A stretch of 64,000 nucleotides of DNA from Phycobacter sedimenti (GTDB taxonomy: Bacteria; Pseudomonadota; Alphaproteobacteria; Rhodobacterales; Rhodobacteraceae). The position numbers and the translations under genes were made by a program. The notes below the pieces were generated by a model. That model had not been told where the DNA came from and did not search any database. It was given only the letters and a program-made list of their open reading frames with translations. Each line of letters opens with the position of its first letter. The stretch's first letter is position 1. This document shows positions 19,411 to 26,682 of the stretch, piece after piece. The stretch covers positions 124,001 through 188,000 of the forward strand of contig NZ_JBBVGR010000003.1 of the NCBI RefSeq assembly GCF_038148855.1, given 5' to 3'.

Positions 19411-19637
19411 CAGAAAAATCCCCCGTTGATGGGTGCGTCGGTTGGAAGAATGGTGATCCCGGGCTCGCCTTGGTCACCCTTGTCGCCTTGTGGGCCGGTC
19501 ACCCCCTGTGGCCCCGGTTGGCCGAGAACGCGGATGCCGATCGGCCCCGCAGCGAGGCGGAGCATGACCGAAGCCTTGGAGATGACAGACATCCGGATCG
19601 GCCCTGTGAGGGGCCGCAGATCGAGCGAGGCTGCCAT
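19410..19637 (-). CDS. collagen-like small tail protein
   Basis: 75 residues. Residues 39-62 are eight consecutive Gly-X-Y triplets (GQP GPQ GVT GPQ GDK GDQ GEP GIT), a short collagen-like triple-helix segment common in phage fibres. The N-terminal 38 residues are mixed and the C-terminus ends NGGFF. The gene is in line with the fibre genes. Its prolines in X and Y positions make it a possible substrate for the prolyl-hydroxylase-like enzymes a few genes downstream. Confidence 0.8.
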   Translation of the reverse strand: MAASLDLRPLTGPIRMSVISKASVMLRLAAGPIGIRVLGQPGPQGVTGPQGDKGDQGEPGITILPTDAPINGGFF

Positions 19638-19640
19638 GGA

Positions 19641-19982
19641 TCAGAGCCCCCGTGTAACAGGCAGCAGCACCGGGATTTCTAGCAACACGCCAAGATGGCG
19701 ATCGGGATCGATATCCGTGCGGACGAGGTCCAGCACGACAGTTCCGGGCGTCAGAGTTGCCGTCGCATCGGCGGGCAGAACGATTTCGAGCGTTCGAGCG
19801 TCCCGAAGCAGGACCCCACCATTGGCCGAGGTGATCGTGGTCAAGACCGTGCTTTCGCCCACAGCGCGGCGCAGGTGACCGGTGAATTGAGCCACATCAG
19901 GGAACAAATCTGCCTCGGCCTGGAGCTGCAAGCGGTATTCATAGCCGATCAGGATGACCGGACCTTCCTGGACTGTTGTCAT
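19641..19982 (-). CDS. hypothetical tail protein
   Basis: 113 residues from ATG 19982, which overlaps the Rz1 stop as ATGA; a GTG at 19991 is also in frame. The sequence (GYEYRLQLQAEADLFPDVAQ and following) looks like the small baseplate/fibre-adaptor proteins found next to collagen-like phage proteins. No motif defines it. Confidence 0.7.
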   Translation of the reverse strand: MTTVQEGPVILIGYEYRLQLQAEADLFPDVAQFTGHLRRAVGESTVLTTITSANGGVLLRDARTLEIVLPADATATLTPGTVVLDLVRTDIDPDRHLGVLLEIPVLLPVTRGL

Positions 19983-20182
19983 GGCCGCCACCCGCAGAGC
20001 CGCGCACCGACCTCATTATGGGCGACGATCTGGGCCAGAGTGCCGTCGCTCAACAGATCACCACGAGAAGGACGAATAGGCTCAGCCCAATCGCAATCGT
20101 CCCGTAAGCCTCGTGGCTCAATCGCGCATCCAGCGGTTAGCCCGGCGCTCAAGATCAGCGCGGTCAGCGTTTTGAACGTCAT
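19979..20182 (-). CDS. o-spanin (Rz1-like outer-membrane lipoprotein)
   Basis: 67 residues with a lipoprotein signal: MTFKTLTALILSA, then lipobox LTAGC with Cys19. The mature part is short and ends VGARLCGWRP. It starts inside the Rz gene in another frame (65-base overlap), the classic nested Rz/Rz1 arrangement. It would bridge to the inner-membrane spanin to disrupt the outer membrane at lysis. Confidence 0.85.
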   Translation of the reverse strand: MTFKTLTALILSAGLTAGCAIEPRGLRDDCDWAEPIRPSRGDLLSDGTLAQIVAHNEVGARLCGWRP

Positions 20183-20375
20183 GGCGGATGTCCTTGGATG
20201 TTTGCAGTGCCCGAACCTGGGCGTCGGCACGGCGGATGGCGAGCTCGGCCTCTGCGGCAAGCCGGCCCTGTCGGATCAGGATCCAGACGGCGACGCCTAT
20301 GGCCGCAACAATCGCACCCCAATAGGCGACGCGGCGCCCAAGGCCCGCGAACAGCGATGTCAGGATGGCGCTCAT
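20118..20375 (-). CDS. i-spanin (Rz-like)
   Basis: 85 residues. One N-terminal transmembrane helix (VAYWGAIVAAIGVAVWILI) is followed by a charged coiled-coil segment (AEAELAIRRADAQVRALQ). Length, topology and overlap with a lipoprotein gene identify it as the inner-membrane spanin. ATGA overlap with the preceding gene. Confidence 0.82.
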   Translation of the reverse strand: MSAILTSLFAGLGRRVAYWGAIVAAIGVAVWILIRQGRLAAEAELAIRRADAQVRALQTSKDIRHDVQNADRADLERRANRWMRD

Positions 20376-20590
20376 GCGGGTGCTCCCAGTGAGAGGGCGA
20401 CGCAGCGTGTGTCGAGCAGCAGCACGGATTGTCCGCGCGCATCGACGACGGCCCGCATCTGATCATGCGTGCAGACAGCGGCATCCTCGCAGGCGGTGAA
20501 GTTTGCGTAGCGGCTTTGGCTGATGCTGCTGGCGCAAACAGGCAGGTCATCCCCTGCAAGGCAGGAGACGACAATCAAGACCCAGATCAT
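20372..20590 (-). CDS. small exported or membrane protein in the lysis cassette
   Basis: 72 residues starting at ATG 20590, overlapping the endolysin stop as ATGA. A hydrophobic N-terminus (MIWVLIVVSCLAG) could be a signal peptide or lipoprotein signal (VVSC). Several cysteines (C32-region, CEDAAVCTHD) suggest disulfides in the periplasm. Its place between endolysin and spanins suggests a lysis accessory. Confidence 0.7.
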   Translation of the reverse strand: MIWVLIVVSCLAGDDLPVCASSISQSRYANFTACEDAAVCTHDQMRAVVDARGQSVLLLDTRCVALSLGAPA

Positions 20591-21519
20591 GGCGTTTTCC
20601 CCGAGCGATAATCGTCGATCCGGGCCGCCTTCGCGCGGAGCGCATAGAGAACGACGCCGACGAACACCGCCGCGCCGATCCATGGCAGGGAGACGGAGAG
20701 CCACTCTTCCAGCCCGATCAAGGTGAACATGCGCTCGGCCACATCGCGCGCCTGTTCAGCTTCGACCAACGCCGGTGCAATCTGACTACCGATGGAGCCT
20801 GCAGCACCAATCACGCCCAGACCAATCTGTGCATTGGCTGCCGTCACGATCCGGCTATCCGTGGGGACACCAGAGGCCCGCTCGGGGGCGATTTCGCGAG
20901 GGGCGGCATTCTCCAGCGCCTCTGCCAGCGCGACATCGATGATCGGCACGAGAGCCAGGTCGTTGTCCTGCCGGAAGGCCAGAATGGCAGCGCGGGTGCG
21001 TGGCCCAACCTTTCCATCTATTTGACCGACTTCGTGATAGCCCAGATCTTTCAACCGCCGCTGCACCGATTCCACTGAGAGCGTCACAGCAGGCGCGACA
21101 TTCCCGGCGCGGCGCACGCCGAGAAGTTTCGAGACCGGAAAGCGCTTCACATTGACGGCGTCGTCCTGATTGCCCCCAAGCCCCCAAACCCAAGCGCCCT
21201 CAATCCGATCGATGAAGAACACGTGCCCCTGCCAGTTGGAATTGCCGCGCGGAATGACCCCGATGTCGCCCTGCTGGGCGTCTGCCACTTCGATTGGGAT
21301 GCCCCAGTCGAGGTAAGAGCGCGCCGTCAGCTTGCGGGTGGATTTGATCCCGGCTTGCTCAAGGCAGTGGCCAACGAAGGCCGCGCACCAGGCCACAGAG
21401 TCATGTTCCACCCAGTCGTGACCAACCGAGGCATACATCTCCATAATGGTGGGATTGTCAGCGGCGCCCGGCCCCTCGGTTGTGCCGATGTAGCTGCGGG
21501 CGATATCGAACGGTGTCAT
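20587..21519 (-). CDS. endolysin: TIGR02594-type hydrolase, peptidoglycan-binding domain and C-terminal membrane anchor
   Basis: 310 residues. The first ~140 resemble the TIGR02594/CHAP-like cysteine hydrolase (WCAAFVGHCLEQAG gives the catalytic Cys; GHVFFIDRIEG the His). Residues ~150-200 form a PG_binding_1 domain (VQRRLKDLGYHEVGQIDGKVG). A transmembrane helix lies near the C-terminus (WIGAAVFVGVVLYAL). The C-terminal anchor is unusual for an endolysin, but this form is frequent in alphaproteobacterial prophages. RBS GGGAG precedes ATG 21519. Confidence 0.85.
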   Translation of the reverse strand: MTPFDIARSYIGTTEGPGAADNPTIMEMYASVGHDWVEHDSVAWCAAFVGHCLEQAGIKSTRKLTARSYLDWGIPIEVADAQQGDIGVIPRGNSNWQGHVFFIDRIEGAWVWGLGGNQDDAVNVKRFPVSKLLGVRRAGNVAPAVTLSVESVQRRLKDLGYHEVGQIDGKVGPRTRAAILAFRQDNDLALVPIIDVALAEALENAAPREIAPERASGVPTDSRIVTAANAQIGLGVIGAAGSIGSQIAPALVEAEQARDVAERMFTLIGLEEWLSVSLPWIGAAVFVGVVLYALRAKAARIDDYRSGKTP

Positions 21520-21594
21520 GGTTGTCTCCCATGCAAAGGAAAACGCGCCCCGGAAACGGGACGGCGTGCAGGATTTCTGTGAGCGGTGGGCGGG

Positions 21595-21906
21595 TTATTT
21601 CTTGCGGCAAAGCCAGGCGGCGAGCAGAGCTTCCGCCCCGCGGGGCCCGAGATAGGCGAGCGTTGCCACGAACCCGGTCGAGACCGGCTGCGACAGGCCG
21701 ATGTAACGCGCCGCAGCCTCCCCGATCAGCGCCATGCCGACGGCGACGGGGATTTCCCAGAGAAGTTCCTTGCCAAAAAAGCGGCGATTGCCGAGCTTTA
21801 CCTCGCCCGAATGCCACATCAGCCGTCCGGTGAAGGCGCCGATCAGCGTGGTAACCGCCCCACCGAAGAACGAGTTGATCATGTCGATGAACCCACCATC
21901 ATTCAT
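21595..21906 (-). CDS. holin
   Basis: 103 residues with about three hydrophobic stretches (INSFFGGAVTTLIGAFTG, WEIPVAVGMALIGEAAA, TGFVATLAYLGPRGAEALL) and a basic C-terminus (CRKK). Size, topology and position just before the endolysin support a holin that releases it. ATGA overlap with the preceding fibre gene. Confidence 0.8.
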   Translation of the reverse strand: MNDGGFIDMINSFFGGAVTTLIGAFTGRLMWHSGEVKLGNRRFFGKELLWEIPVAVGMALIGEAAARYIGLSQPVSTGFVATLAYLGPRGAEALLAAWLCRKK

Positions 21907-22559
21907 GGGCGTGCCTCCTCAAGCGCCGCCACCCGGGCGGCCAGTTCCTTGACGGCCTCGATCAGAAGGCCGGTAATATTGCCGTAGGCGACGGAGAGCT
22001 GACCCGCCTCGTTGTCCCGCACGACTTCGGGCAGGACGGTCTCGACCTCTTGGGCGATGACGCCGATCTGGCGGCTGCCATCCATTGTGAAGCGCACGCC
22101 GCGCAAGGCGCTGACCAAGGCCAGCGCGTCAGAAATGGTCTCGACCTCAGATTTCAGGCGAGCATCTGACGAGGAGACAAAGTTCGGGGCCGTGACGACG
22201 CCAGTGAAGGTTGCGCCGGACAGCGCCGCCTTCGCAGCAATCGCCGCGTCATAGTCGGCTGCCGACTTGGTCGCCATCGAACCAAGGCCAAGGTTCGTCC
22301 GCGCCACGGCCGTGTTGGCCAACCCAGAAAGATTGCCAGCCGCATCGAGCAAAACATCCCAGTCCGTATTCGTGGCATTCCGTCGGCGCAAAACCGGCGG
22401 TGAGACCGATGTATCGACCCACAGCATCCCCGCGACGGTCGTGCTTGGCGCCGAGGCGCCAGCGCTTGTCGATTGCAGGGCGGCAATCACCTCATTGATC
22501 CGCGCCCGCACGGCGGCCCCCGCATCATTGGCAATGGTAAAGCTTGTCGTCTGCGCCAT
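21903..22559 (-). CDS. tail fibre protein with S74 chaperone, paralogue of 17366-17902
   Basis: 218 residues. The N-terminus (TSFTIANDAGAAVRARINEV, then STTVAGMLWVDTS) is a fibre module. The C-terminal 110 residues share NFVSSSDARLKS, IAQEV.TVLPEVV and the closing coiled coil with the second S74 protein 4 kb away. TGATG overlap with gene J. Probably the primary fibre attached to the tail tip. Confidence 0.88.
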   Translation of the reverse strand: MAQTTSFTIANDAGAAVRARINEVIAALQSTSAGASAPSTTVAGMLWVDTSVSPPVLRRRNATNTDWDVLLDAAGNLSGLANTAVARTNLGLGSMATKSAADYDAAIAAKAALSGATFTGVVTAPNFVSSSDARLKSEVETISDALALVSALRGVRFTMDGSRQIGVIAQEVETVLPEVVRDNEAGQLSVAYGNITGLLIEAVKELAARVAALEEARP

Positions 22560-25108
22560 CAGGCCACCTCATCGGCATAAAGCCGCAGTTGTGTGACGAT
22601 GGGCGTGTAAGACGCATCCTTCGTCGTCAAAAAGGCGCGGGCCTCAATGCCCCGCGCCTCAATCTCATGATTGTCGAGACGCCCCCACGGGCCCCAGCTT
22701 GGGGAGCCCGCCGGATCGTCATCGGTTTCGCGGATTTCAAAGAGTACATCGATTTCTGCGCCGGCCGATCCGTCAAAATCGGCCCATGTGTCCATCGAGG
22801 CTGTGCGCGCATCGATCCGGTCATTCAGCGCCAGTGCCGCCACGCCGATCTCGGAGCGCAGCCGCACGCGTTTGACAGCCCCGAGATCAAGACCGGTCGC
22901 AAAGCCATAGCCTCCCTCCATCGCCGCCACCTGCGGGATGCCATTTGCGTCGAGGGCGGTAGCGAGCGTCAGGTTCGCACCCGTGACCTGCAGCCCGGAT
23001 TTTTGGCCGACAAAACCAGGATCGGCTTGCAGAAAGTCCAAGGTCGAGAAGGCCAGCACTTGCGCGCCCTTGGTCGAGACCCGGGTTTCAGGGCCAGCAC
23101 GGCCGCCGCTGTCTTCAGCCCGCACCAGATAGGTGCCAGGTTTCAGCGGCACGACGGCGATGGCCTCGCCGCCCGAGACCCGGTCCATCGAATAGCTGTC
23201 GGCCCAGGTGGCCGTCGCTTCCTTCGAGTGCCGGATTACGATATTGCCGCCGACCCGCACGTCAGGATCGGCAGAGCGCGTCCATTTGAGTATCGCAAGC
23301 CCACCCGCCGTTTGCAGGGTCACATTCTCGAGCTGCGCTGGTGGTGCCGTCAGCCCAAGGATTTCGGCTTGGGTTTCCTGCCAAGGCGAGGAGACGCCCA
23401 GAACCGAGATCGCCTTGACCCGGAAAACCCAAGCCCCCGGCGCGATGTCGCGGATTTCGAGCGCGGTGCCGTCGGTGCGGCCATAGTCGATCCAGTCGGC
23501 CGCGCCAGCAAGTTTGCCTTGCAGCTGATAGGCCGCGACAAATCCCGAAGGTGCCGCCTCCCAACTGATTCGTGCCAGAACCTTCAGCCCACCCCCATCC
23601 CGCGTGATGTAGAGGTCCTCAGTGACCTGCGGAGCACCGGGTGCCGGGATATCGTAGGCATTGGGCAAAGCCGTCCGTGGGGCAGCTGAGTAAATCTGCT
23701 GCTCAGAGGCCGACCAGTCGTAGACCAAGGGCGATGTCTCGCGCAGCACGAGTTCTGGCAACAAAAGCGCGCCATCGCCCGAGGCCGTCAGATCAAGACT
23801 GACCCCATGGACCTCGAAGGGTTTGGCCGCAAAGCCCCAGCGGGCATAGGAGAGCGTCACCACATCTCCGACTGTGGCCGCCCAGGCAGACAGTTTCCCC
23901 GACAACCGAACCGTCATCTGGCGACGTGCGCGTTCTAGCTCGATTTTCGCGAGACGCTGCGCCATCGACGCAGAGATCGTGAAGGGCAGCGAGATGTCGC
24001 GCCATTTCCACTCGCCGCCATCCTCGGCCAGGTAAACATCCGAGGCATAAGCCGGGAAGTCATCTGGCTGCCAATCGTTCTCGGGGCTGACGAACTGCCC
24101 GCGCACCCCATTGAAGTTCGACGACATCGTCACGCGCGTTGCGATCGTCAGCCCGCCTTCGCGGACATGGTCCGAGGTCAGCGCCACATCAGGCGCGCGC
24201 CAAGCACCCGCGTGGATGCGCCAGGACCCGCCCGAGAAGGCGCAGCGGCCGGCGAAGCTCGACAGCATCCCCTCAATGATGGTCTTCGGGACTTCTGAGA
24301 GGGTGATCACTCCGTTGCAGGCATAGCGCGGCTCGGATCCACCGCCTGCAAGAGGAACGGTCTCGTCACAGATGTTCGCCGCCTCAACGAGGGACATCTC
24401 GTCGATCCCGTCGGGCTGGCCGATGCGCGCACCGATGCCCCAGGTCGGGTTGGCCATGTAGTCAGCAAGGCAAAGTGCGGGGTTTTCTGAGTAGCCCGCC
24501 GTTTGGGTCCGTGGGTCCCAGACGTCGTCCTTACCCTCGAGATCGACCGTGATGTTCGGGATCCCGCCCGGGAAGGCGTCCTGGTCATAGGTGAGCCGCA
24601 GCCGGATTGCGGCACAGCCCCGCAGCCGATGGTTCTCAGTCCATTTGTCCGGCAGAGCTGCCTTGAGGCCTGCGAAAGCGGTCTGGTTGGCGGCGCCCAG
24701 TTTCTTTTCGACGAGGACCTTGCCGGCCCATCGGCCTTGAGCCACACCTGCGGCATTCACCGCCACTTCGCCTTCGAAGTAGATCGCCCCGATCGATTTA
24801 ACCCGATGGGTGGCCAGCACGATCACCAGATCGAGGAACTTGTTGTCCGACCCCGAGGAGTGCAGGAAAACGATGACCCCGCCCTTGCGAGTGCGGCCAT
24901 AAACAAGATCGCGCGGCACGACGGGCTCGCGGATCGTCACAGTGCGCGGCTGCATCGTGGTCTGCGGTTTTGGCATCAGGGCCTGCGCCGCATAGGAAAG
25001 CAGAAGCGTGCCGCCGATCCGAAGAAGGGCCGCACCAATTCCGCCTGCAGCCAATACGCCGCTGATCGCCCCCGCGATCGCGGTGACGGCTGTCACGATG
25101 AAGGGCAT
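22559..25108 (-). CDS. tail tip / host-specificity protein (J-like)
   Basis: 849 residues, beginning with a hydrophobic Gly/Ala stretch (AITAVAGAISG-like, AAGGIGAALL) as in GTA- and lambda-type tip proteins. A phage_tail_3-like core follows and then fibronectin III-type repeats (PGAPQVTEDLYITRDGGG and LTAPPAQLENVTLQTAGG). The C-terminal part ends in a beta-rich receptor-proximal module. It forms the tail tip that recognises the cell surface. Confidence 0.88.
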   Translation of the reverse strand: MPFIVTAVTAIAGAISGVLAAGGIGAALLRIGGTLLLSYAAQALMPKPQTTMQPRTVTIREPVVPRDLVYGRTRKGGVIVFLHSSGSDNKFLDLVIVLATHRVKSIGAIYFEGEVAVNAAGVAQGRWAGKVLVEKKLGAANQTAFAGLKAALPDKWTENHRLRGCAAIRLRLTYDQDAFPGGIPNITVDLEGKDDVWDPRTQTAGYSENPALCLADYMANPTWGIGARIGQPDGIDEMSLVEAANICDETVPLAGGGSEPRYACNGVITLSEVPKTIIEGMLSSFAGRCAFSGGSWRIHAGAWRAPDVALTSDHVREGGLTIATRVTMSSNFNGVRGQFVSPENDWQPDDFPAYASDVYLAEDGGEWKWRDISLPFTISASMAQRLAKIELERARRQMTVRLSGKLSAWAATVGDVVTLSYARWGFAAKPFEVHGVSLDLTASGDGALLLPELVLRETSPLVYDWSASEQQIYSAAPRTALPNAYDIPAPGAPQVTEDLYITRDGGGLKVLARISWEAAPSGFVAAYQLQGKLAGAADWIDYGRTDGTALEIRDIAPGAWVFRVKAISVLGVSSPWQETQAEILGLTAPPAQLENVTLQTAGGLAILKWTRSADPDVRVGGNIVIRHSKEATATWADSYSMDRVSGGEAIAVVPLKPGTYLVRAEDSGGRAGPETRVSTKGAQVLAFSTLDFLQADPGFVGQKSGLQVTGANLTLATALDANGIPQVAAMEGGYGFATGLDLGAVKRVRLRSEIGVAALALNDRIDARTASMDTWADFDGSAGAEIDVLFEIRETDDDPAGSPSWGPWGRLDNHEIEARGIEARAFLTTKDASYTPIVTQLRLYADEVA

Positions 25109-25123
25109 GGAGTGGATCCGTGT

Positions 25124-25531
25124 TCAGATGGGCCAGGTAAGTCGGCAAGAGGTCAGCGGCACGGTCACGAGGCCTTCAGGGGCCATCCCAACCGCCGAGG
25201 CCCCAGTGCAGATACCGAACCCAAGACCGGTATCGGCCAGAACGATGTCGCCGCGTTGCGCAAGCAGCACGGATTGGCGCGGTTCTCCCAAAAGCGCGCG
25301 GCCCATCTCCTCGAGCGAGGCCCAGCCCAGTCGGCGCATCACACGTTCGCCGCCAAGCGCGGTGGTGTAGCGACCCCTCCAGAGGGCTGCGATATCCTCG
25401 CCGCCCGTGAGGATCATGCGTGTTTCAAAAGCAAAGGTCGGGCAGTCATGGACGCCCCAGACAAAGGGCTTTGCCCGTGCGGTATCAATCGCCGCAGCAA
25501 GCAGGCGTTCCCAGTGGTCAACGCGGGCCAT
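25124..25531 (-). CDS. NlpC/P60-like tail assembly protein (DUF6950 type)
   Basis: 135 residues. FVWGVHDCPTFAFE carries the Cys of an NlpC/P60-like fold, RGDIVLADTG the later motif. This family sits just before J in alphaproteobacterial siphoviruses and probably trims peptidoglycan during entry. Confidence 0.78.
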   Translation of the reverse strand: MARVDHWERLLAAAIDTARAKPFVWGVHDCPTFAFETRMILTGGEDIAALWRGRYTTALGGERVMRRLGWASLEEMGRALLGEPRQSVLLAQRGDIVLADTGLGFGICTGASAVGMAPEGLVTVPLTSCRLTWPI

Positions 25532-25533
25532 GA

Positions 25534-26094
25534 CTATCCGCGCCCCCAGGTGATTTCGCGATCCTGGATCGCTGTTACGTACTCAAAACCGAGATCGCCG
25601 GAGAACAGCACCTGCTGGCTTTCATGGGTATAGCGCCAGGTCCGTGCTACGGTCAGGTCGATCAGACGGCTCTCATAGCTGATGGTGATCGTGCAGGTCT
25701 CCGCGTCATCCTTGATTTCTGGGACGTCGAGCCGGCCCGAAAAGGCCTGCACCGGATCGGCAATGATGTTGCCATTCTCGGCCAGAAGCCCCAGCCAGAT
25801 CCGGCCCGGTAGGCCCTGACGCGCTTCATCGATGGCCATCTGCACAAGGTCCAGCGGCACGCCGGAAAGCGAGACGGCCGTGCCGCCGGCCACGACCTCT
25901 CCGGTTTCGTCGAGGGAGCCGAGGCCCAAAAGCGATCCAGCGCCGGCCCAGCTTTGACCGTTCCAGCTGACCCCTCCTAGACCCGACCAGATCCGGACCC
26001 AACCCGTCGCGAACTGGCCCTCGAAGAAGATGACCGGCCTGAGGCTTTGATCCGCCAGCGAAGTGGCGAAGGCGTGGGTCAAATCGCGGCTCAT
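25534..26094 (-). CDS. minor tail / distal tail protein
   Basis: 186 residues, beta-rich. The pattern PVIFFEGQFATGWVRIWSGLG with an internal TGRIW-like repeat resembles DUF2163/distal-tail-like proteins placed between tape measure and J. TGATG overlap with the upstream gene. The exact family was not confirmed. Confidence 0.78.
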   Translation of the reverse strand: MSRDLTHAFATSLADQSLRPVIFFEGQFATGWVRIWSGLGGVSWNGQSWAGAGSLLGLGSLDETGEVVAGGTAVSLSGVPLDLVQMAIDEARQGLPGRIWLGLLAENGNIIADPVQAFSGRLDVPEIKDDAETCTITISYESRLIDLTVARTWRYTHESQQVLFSGDLGFEYVTAIQDREITWGRG

Positions 26095-26681
26095 CAGAGC
26101 GCCTCCCGCGCTGAGATCGTGAAGCGGTGCTGATCCGCCCGGCCGATGACCGACGGGACCGGGGCCGTCAGGCGCAACAGAACCGATGGGGCATCAAGGC
26201 CGAGAAGCGTGCCGACCGGCACCGAGGCCCTGAGCGGCGGCACGAAGGCGAGCGTGGCCTCACTGCCCAAAGGCGTCACATCTGCCGTCATCTGGTAAAG
26301 CCGCGTGGTGGTATCCGAACCCAGTTGGAAGAAGTCGCCTGCGCGCATCCCAAGACCCCAACCGGCCGTGCGAAGCGTTGATATCCCTGCGCCTTGTGCC
26401 TCGGTGACGTAGGGATTGCCCGCCGCCGCCGGCACCTCGATCGAGGGATCGGGGAAGAGGAACCGGCCCCGCAATCCACCAAGGGCCGTGAAGAAGGCCG
26501 AAAGCCGCCGAGCATTAGCCCCTTGGGTCACCACCATCTCGATCTGGTATTCCCACCACGACGCGCCCCAGTCCTGGATCTGGGATGTGCCGGTGAAGGG
26601 CGAGCGCGCCTCGGCGACCGAGGTCACGAGGCGCCGCTCGAGCGAAGACACGAGCGTCAACGGCAAAACAGGGATGGCCAT
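26094..26681 (-). CDS. minor tail protein
   Basis: 195 residues, beta-rich (PFTGTSQIQDWGASWWEYQIEMV, here broken by no domain motif). Similar to the small distal tail proteins that follow the tape measure gene in Rhodobacterales phages. Coupled to neighbours by overlap at both ends. Confidence 0.77.
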   Translation of the reverse strand: MAIPVLPLTLVSSLERRLVTSVAEARSPFTGTSQIQDWGASWWEYQIEMVVTQGANARRLSAFFTALGGLRGRFLFPDPSIEVPAAAGNPYVTEAQGAGISTLRTAGWGLGMRAGDFFQLGSDTTTRLYQMTADVTPLGSEATLAFVPPLRASVPVGTLLGLDAPSVLLRLTAPVPSVIGRADQHRFTISAREAL

Positions 26682-26682
26682 C

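Noticed and set aside
22544..23689. Plus-strand frame of 381 codons over gene J
   Set aside because: Shadow; composition driven by antisense codons of the tail tip gene.
24503..25633. Plus-strand frame of 376 codons over J and the NlpC-like gene
   Set aside because: Spans two well-supported minus-strand genes; no recognisable domain.
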